Below, piece after piece: positions 5,273-8,623 of a stretch of 8,623 nt of DNA. Location: assembly GCA_015655165.1 (NCBI GenBank), contig JAATFN010000275.1:1-8623 (forward strand), given 5' to 3'. The stretch comes from Betaproteobacteria bacterium (lineage in GTDB: Bacteria > Pseudomonadota > Gammaproteobacteria > Burkholderiales > Burkholderiaceae_D). The notes under the pieces were generated by a model. The model worked only from the letters and a program-made list of their open reading frames with translations, was not told the DNA's origin and searched no databases. The translations under genes were made by a program, and so were the position numbers. Positions within the stretch are counted from its first letter, which is position 1; the number at the start of each line of letters is the position of its first letter.

Positions 5273-6565
5273 CTAGGTCTGTGATGGCAGCCACAATGCA
5301 ATTTGCGGATAGGCAATCAAAATACCAATAGCTATCAGAAGCAACACAACGAAAGGCAATGATCCCATCGCAACTTCTTTCATATCAATATTTTTTGGGT
5401 CAATCGCCTGTATGACAAATAGATTCATGCCTACCGGTGGATGTATCAATCCTATTTCAAGCAAAATAACCAGAATTACACCAAACCAGATCGGATCGTA
5501 GTTGAGCTCAACAATAATCGGAAAAATGATTGCCAGACTCATTACCATGATCGATACAGAATCCACAAACATACCCAAGATCAAGTAAAACAGAATAATG
5601 GCTAATAAAATCACAATAGATGGATAAGGCAAACCAGAAACCCACTCTGCCAACTCTGCACTGATTCCCCAGCTAAACACAGCAAAAGAGAATATCTGTG
5701 CGCCAACGATAATAAACATGATCATCGCTGTTAACTGTACCGACGATATCAATGATGTACGAATGATTGTCCATGTCAGCTTCTTTTGTATCACTGCTGT
5801 AATCAATACGATCAATACACTTAATGCAGCCGCTTCCGTCGTTGTTGCAAAACCGGAATACACAGCGCCCAGAATCACACCAATAATGATCAGCAATGGC
5901 AACATCTGCAGAAATGCCAGCGACAAACTGAGCGCCGTGACTTTCAAATCATCATTTTTAGGTGCAATAGAAGGTTTGACGAGCGCCATAAAAGCGATAT
6001 AAGCAATAAACAAAGAGACAACCAGCAAACCGGGAACAATCGCAGCAAGAAATAATTTACCAATTGACACATCAGTCATCGAACCGTAAATAATCAATGG
6101 CAAGCTAGGCGGTATCAAAATTCCCAGTGTGCCCCCAGCTGCCAGAGAACCGAACGTCATGCGCTTGTCATATTTTGCTTTTAACAGGCTGGGTATTGCA
6201 GCTTTTCCAATTGTTGCGGCTGTCGCAACACTGGTTCCACTCACTGCCGAGAAAATGGCAGAAGCGCCCAGATTCGCACACAGCAAACCACCAGGCATCC
6301 ATTTCATCCATTGCGCCATGGCAGTATAAAATCTGCTAGCAATCCCTGTCTGCTGGATTAACTCACCCATTAATATAAAAAGAGGAATGCATACCAAAAT
6401 CTCGCTTGATGTATTGTTCCATACAGCATGCCCGATACCACTGATATAAACAGGGTCAAGAAGGTAAACAAACAACATGCCTGTTAACCCTAATGTTGCC
6501 GCCACCGGTATGCCCAAAGCTAGCAAGACAATAAATACAAGTCCCATCATCATCATTACAAACAT
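5273..6565 (-). CDS. TRAP transporter large permease, DctM type
   Basis: A 430-residue integral membrane protein of the usual DctM length, hydrophobic throughout with about 12 or more segments. Family signatures are clear: SAIFSAVSGTSVATAATIG near residues 104-122, GGTLGILIPPSLPLIIYG, then SIGKLFLAAIVPG, and near the C-terminus GLIHPPVGMNLFV. It forms the Na+-driven substrate channel of a TRAP importer together with the DctQ-type subunit and receives substrate from the periplasmic receptor. ATG 6565 is preceded by an excellent AAGGAG that lies inside the last codons of the DctQ gene, and only two bases separate the two genes, so translation is probably coupled. It is the last gene of the operon; a strong terminator follows. 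Substrate cannot be read from the permease. Confidence 0.95.
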   Translation of the reverse strand: MFVMMMMGLVFIVLLALGIPVAATLGLTGMLFVYLLDPVYISGIGHAVWNNTSSEILVCIPLFILMGELIQQTGIASRFYTAMAQWMKWMPGGLLCANLGASAIFSAVSGTSVATAATIGKAAIPSLLKAKYDKRMTFGSLAAGGTLGILIPPSLPLIIYGSMTDVSIGKLFLAAIVPGLLVVSLFIAYIAFMALVKPSIAPKNDDLKVTALSLSLAFLQMLPLLIIIGVILGAVYSGFATTTEAAALSVLIVLITAVIQKKLTWTIIRTSLISSVQLTAMIMFIIVGAQIFSFAVFSWGISAELAEWVSGLPYPSIVILLAIILFYLILGMFVDSVSIMVMSLAIIFPIIVELNYDPIWFGVILVILLEIGLIHPPVGMNLFVIQAIDPKNIDMKEVAMGSLPFVVLLLIAIGILIAYPQIALWLPSQT

Positions 6566-6567
6566 GT

Positions 6568-7089
6568 CTATTCTCCTTGAGGACCTGTAACTGCAGCATG
6601 TGCACCAGTACCAAACAACAACCTGGCAGCATCAACAAACAATTGCCCCTGCACAACCCACATCAGCAACAAACCTATGACCATGCCTGATTGCGGATAT
6701 ACCATTGGTGTATGCAAAAATCCCTGCGAAATCAACTGATCCATACCAGAGGAATAGGCAAGATACCCGCATATCAGTACCAATGCTGTCACATACAAAA
6801 ACATCAACAAATGCTGTAACAATGCGAAATAGCGTGCACAAGAAGGAAAACAATTCACGAACAACTTCACTTTCACATGCTGGTCTTTGCGCGTAACTGC
6901 CGGCAAAGCCATCACAATTAACATCACAAGCAAATAGCCATTTAAGTCATTGGCAAGATAGAACTCGATATGAAAAGGCCGCAATACAATATCTGTATTT
7001 GTCAGTACCATCAACATGGCGCAACAGATGCAACTAATCAGCATCCCGGCATATTCCACACGGTCCAGAAAACCTTTTTTTTGAGACAT
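6568..7089 (-). CDS. TRAP transporter small permease, DctQ type
   Basis: A 173-residue protein with four hydrophobic segments (about residues 13-35, 48-66, 88-108 and 130-155), the normal DctQ topology. The second segment and following loop, NDLNGYLLVMLIVMALPAV then TRKDQHVKVKL, match the family pattern in which a conserved His lies between basic residues after TM2. DctQ subunits pair with DctM in the inner membrane and are needed for transport. ATG 7089 has GGAG seven bases upstream. The gene follows the amidohydrolase after 29 bases and its end carries the Shine-Dalgarno for the DctM gene. The coding strand has eight A residues in codons 3-5, a slippage-prone tract right after the start; the frame is intact as given. 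Confidence 0.93.
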   Translation of the reverse strand: MSQKKGFLDRVEYAGMLISCICCAMLMVLTNTDIVLRPFHIEFYLANDLNGYLLVMLIVMALPAVTRKDQHVKVKLFVNCFPSCARYFALLQHLLMFLYVTALVLICGYLAYSSGMDQLISQGFLHTPMVYPQSGMVIGLLLMWVVQGQLFVDAARLLFGTGAHAAVTGPQGE

Positions 7090-7118
7090 GATGGATCTCC
7101 AACGTCAGTCAGGTAGCG

Positions 7119-7994
7119 TTATTTAAAATAAAGAGAATGCGGGTTTTCGGACAAGATTTTGTTCCATATATCTTGGCTTCCCGCCCATTGGGCAAGGTTA
7201 TTTAACGCTTGTCCTTCATCGGGCGGCGCATGTAGATAACCTACATGCGGCCAATCGCTCCCCCACAGTACACGTTCGTTATTGGCTGCAATCAATTTCA
7301 TTGCACGTTGTCCAGAGGGTGGGAAAAAAGCATTCGATAATTTGACCCAGCAGTTCCCGCGTTCCATTAGATCGAGTATGACACCCACTCCAAGTGCATT
7401 GTCGGATGCATCCTCCCGTAGATGCGCCATATGATCCAGAACAACAGGCACATCGAGTTTTCTCAATCGCCCATTTAATGCAGGCAATTGCTCATCATCA
7501 ACAAAAAGCGCGATATGCCATCCGAAATCCTTAATCTTTGATGCAATCATCTCCATTTCATCAATCGAGACACCGCCTGGCACCACACTTTGTAAACGAA
7601 CACCTCTTGCCCCCTGTTGATGAAAACGATGTAATGCATCTTGTGTAACAGCTGAATCGACCACAATAACGGCGCGCCCGCGCCCTTCCATTCTGGCGAC
7701 CAGATCCAATGTACAAGCATTATCCAAACCGTAAAAACTGGGCTGCACAACAACCATACGCTGCAGACCAACGTGAGACGCCATCGCCAGATATTGCGCG
7801 ATACTTGCCTGTGCTGGCACACTCGGTGCGGTCGGAATAACGGGGAATGTCGAATAGGGGCCAAATATATGCATGTGTGCATCACATGCATTATCGGGCA
7901 TGGGCCATACCGGTAAAACCGTTGGCGTCCTAAAACGCGGGGCACCTTCGGTTCTATTTGCTATTCCTGACTGAAATTTGTTGTCGTTTTTCAT
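7119..7994 (-). CDS. Amidohydrolase-2 family lactonase-like hydrolase (COG3618, LigI-like)
   Basis: A 291-residue TIM-barrel hydrolase, close to the length of 2-pyrone-4,6-dicarboxylate lactonase (LigI). Numbered from the GTG at 8003, the strand-1 motif CDAHMHIFGPYSTFP has His43 and His45. VVQPSFYGLDNACTLD and the GARGVRLQ segment are typical of the COG3618 group, LDHMAH (189-194) follows, and VLWGSDWPH carries the catalytic-type Asp250. Family members hydrolyse lactones of aromatic ring-cleavage products or sugar acids in the cytoplasm. The exact lactone here is unknown. Lying between the TRAP receptor and TRAP permease genes, it probably acts on the imported substrate. I prefer ATG 7994 because AAAGAG (8003-8008) lies eight bases before it; the GTG at 8003 would overlap that site. 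Gaps are 34 bases to the receptor gene and 29 to the DctQ gene. Confidence 0.9.
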   Translation of the reverse strand: MKNDNKFQSGIANRTEGAPRFRTPTVLPVWPMPDNACDAHMHIFGPYSTFPVIPTAPSVPAQASIAQYLAMASHVGLQRMVVVQPSFYGLDNACTLDLVARMEGRGRAVIVVDSAVTQDALHRFHQQGARGVRLQSVVPGGVSIDEMEMIASKIKDFGWHIALFVDDEQLPALNGRLRKLDVPVVLDHMAHLREDASDNALGVGVILDLMERGNCWVKLSNAFFPPSGQRAMKLIAANNERVLWGSDWPHVGYLHAPPDEGQALNNLAQWAGSQDIWNKILSENPHSLYFK

Positions 7995-8002
7995 TTCAAT
8001 CA

Positions 8003-8008
8003 CTCTTT
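8003..8008 (-). promoter_or_regulatory. Shine-Dalgarno that fixes the amidohydrolase start at 7994
   Basis: AAAGAG on the minus strand lies eight bases before ATG 7994. The in-frame GTG at 8003-8001 overlaps this site and has no other ribosome binding site at a usable distance, so the ATG is preferred. Confidence 0.5.
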
Positions 8009-8028
8009 ACAGTGAGGATGTCAGCATA

Positions 8029-8623
8029 TTATTTACCGGAAAATGCTTTTTCAACATCCGATAAAACACCCGGTGCTTGAGGCCCGGCACGCTTGACCCA
8101 GGACGTCCATACATCGGACACTGCCAGCTTTCTGGCTTTCTCGTAATCGGATGCTGTGATGCGTGCAATTTTCAGACCGCTATCTGCCAATACCTGCTGC
8201 CCTTTCTCATCACTCTCGGGCATAAATGCATCAAGACTTTCCTGTAATGACGCCATCTCGGCAACAACGATCTGACGTAATGCTTCTGGTAGTGCATTAA
8301 GTTTTTTATCCGACACCAGCACACGCACTGATAATCCGGCCATATTCATCACGAAACCTGACTGCAGTACTTCATCAAACTTCGATCCCTTGACGTTGCC
8401 AGCACCTGTAATCACGCAATTCAAGACTTTGCGCTGTAACGACGTATAGACTTCCGGTTGGGCGATACTGATCGGTGAAGCCCCGATACTACTGATGAAT
8501 TGTGCATGTTCTGGCGTCAATACCCGCACCTTCTGGTTCTTGATATCGTCCAGCGTTGCAACAGGCTTGGTAAACCAGATATTCATCGGCTCATAGTAAT
8601 ATCGCGCCAATACGGTAGCGTGA
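8029..8623 (-). CDS. TRAP transporter periplasmic solute receptor, DctP type (C-terminal part, runs off the window)
   Basis: The frame is open from the right edge to TAA 8029-8031, about 198 codons, roughly the C-terminal 60% of a normal 320-340 residue receptor. Signatures of the DctP family are visible: FTKPVATLDDIKNQKVRVLT with the conserved Arg that usually salt-bridges the substrate carboxylate, IGASPISIAQPEVYTSLQRK, and the NCVITGAGNVKGSKFDEVLQ segment lining the cleft. The C-terminal helices (LPEALRQIVVAEM onward) follow as expected. The protein binds an organic acid in the periplasm and hands it to the DctQ/DctM pair. The initiation codon and signal peptide lie outside the window. TTG at 8610 is not a start; the frame continues upstream of it (HATV). 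It is the first gene seen of the four-gene operon. Confidence 0.9.
   Translation of the reverse strand, partial: HATVLARYYYEPMNIWFTKPVATLDDIKNQKVRVLTPEHAQFISSIGASPISIAQPEVYTSLQRKVLNCVITGAGNVKGSKFDEVLQSGFVMNMAGLSVRVLVSDKKLNALPEALRQIVVAEMASLQESLDAFMPESDEKGQQVLADSGLKIARITASDYEKARKLAVSDVWTSWVKRAGPQAPGVLSDVEKAFSGK

Noticed and set aside
7873..7893. Inverted repeat TGCATGTG ... CACATGCA, 21 bases, in the amidohydrolase gene
   Set aside because: It falls on the codons of the conserved ACDAHMH active-site motif (GCA TGT GAT GCA CAC ATG CAT), so the symmetry follows from the required residues.

Overview
The window looks like an accessory, transport-rich stretch of a Gram-negative chromosome, most likely a betaproteobacterium (Burkholderiales-like). 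I base that on a TRAP transporter operon, an XRE-cupin regulator next to a periplasmic binding protein, and a MocR/MFS divergent pair. Base composition is moderate and the spacers are AT-richer. The assignment to a lineage is inference; nothing here identifies a species.

Layout. (1) Positions 1-856, minus strand: an XRE-cupin regulator followed 45 bp downstream by the start of a periplasmic (ABC-type) solute-binding protein. The binding protein carries an in-frame TAA exactly at the predicted signal-peptide cleavage site. (2) 857-1624: a long AT-rich spacer with several small dyads, then a short remnant of the C-terminus of an FAD-dependent monooxygenase. (3) 1625-4532: a Bcr/CflA-type MFS exporter (minus) and a MocR (GntR/aminotransferase) regulator (plus), divergent from a 202-bp control region. 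This region holds nested dyads over a good -10 box. A perfect 26-bp palindrome lies inside the first codons of the mocR gene. (4) 4533-5272: a second, about 89% identical copy of the monooxygenase C-terminal remnant, an unassigned spacer, and a clear terminator for the operon to its right. (5) 5273-8623, minus strand: a TRAP operon in the order DctP-type binding protein (running off the right edge), an amidohydrolase-2/COG3618 lactonase-like enzyme, DctQ-type small permease, DctM-type large permease.

How the parts work together. The TRAP operon is a coherent unit: a periplasmic receptor and a two-component membrane importer, with an enzyme of the 2-pyrone-4,6-dicarboxylate lactonase/sugar-lactone hydrolase family between them. 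The enzyme probably opens the imported compound or a lactone derived from it. The MocR-MFS pair is a regulator with its likely target exporter. It sits between two direct copies of the same dead monooxygenase tail about 3.18 kb apart, so the pair could be lost or amplified by recombination between them. The XRE-cupin/binding-protein pair resembles polyamine-type uptake control, but the binding-protein gene appears to be broken in this sequence.

Best leads: the 26-bp intragenic palindrome in mocR, the concentric dyads over its promoter, the flanking monooxygenase remnants, and the nonsense codon in the binding protein.
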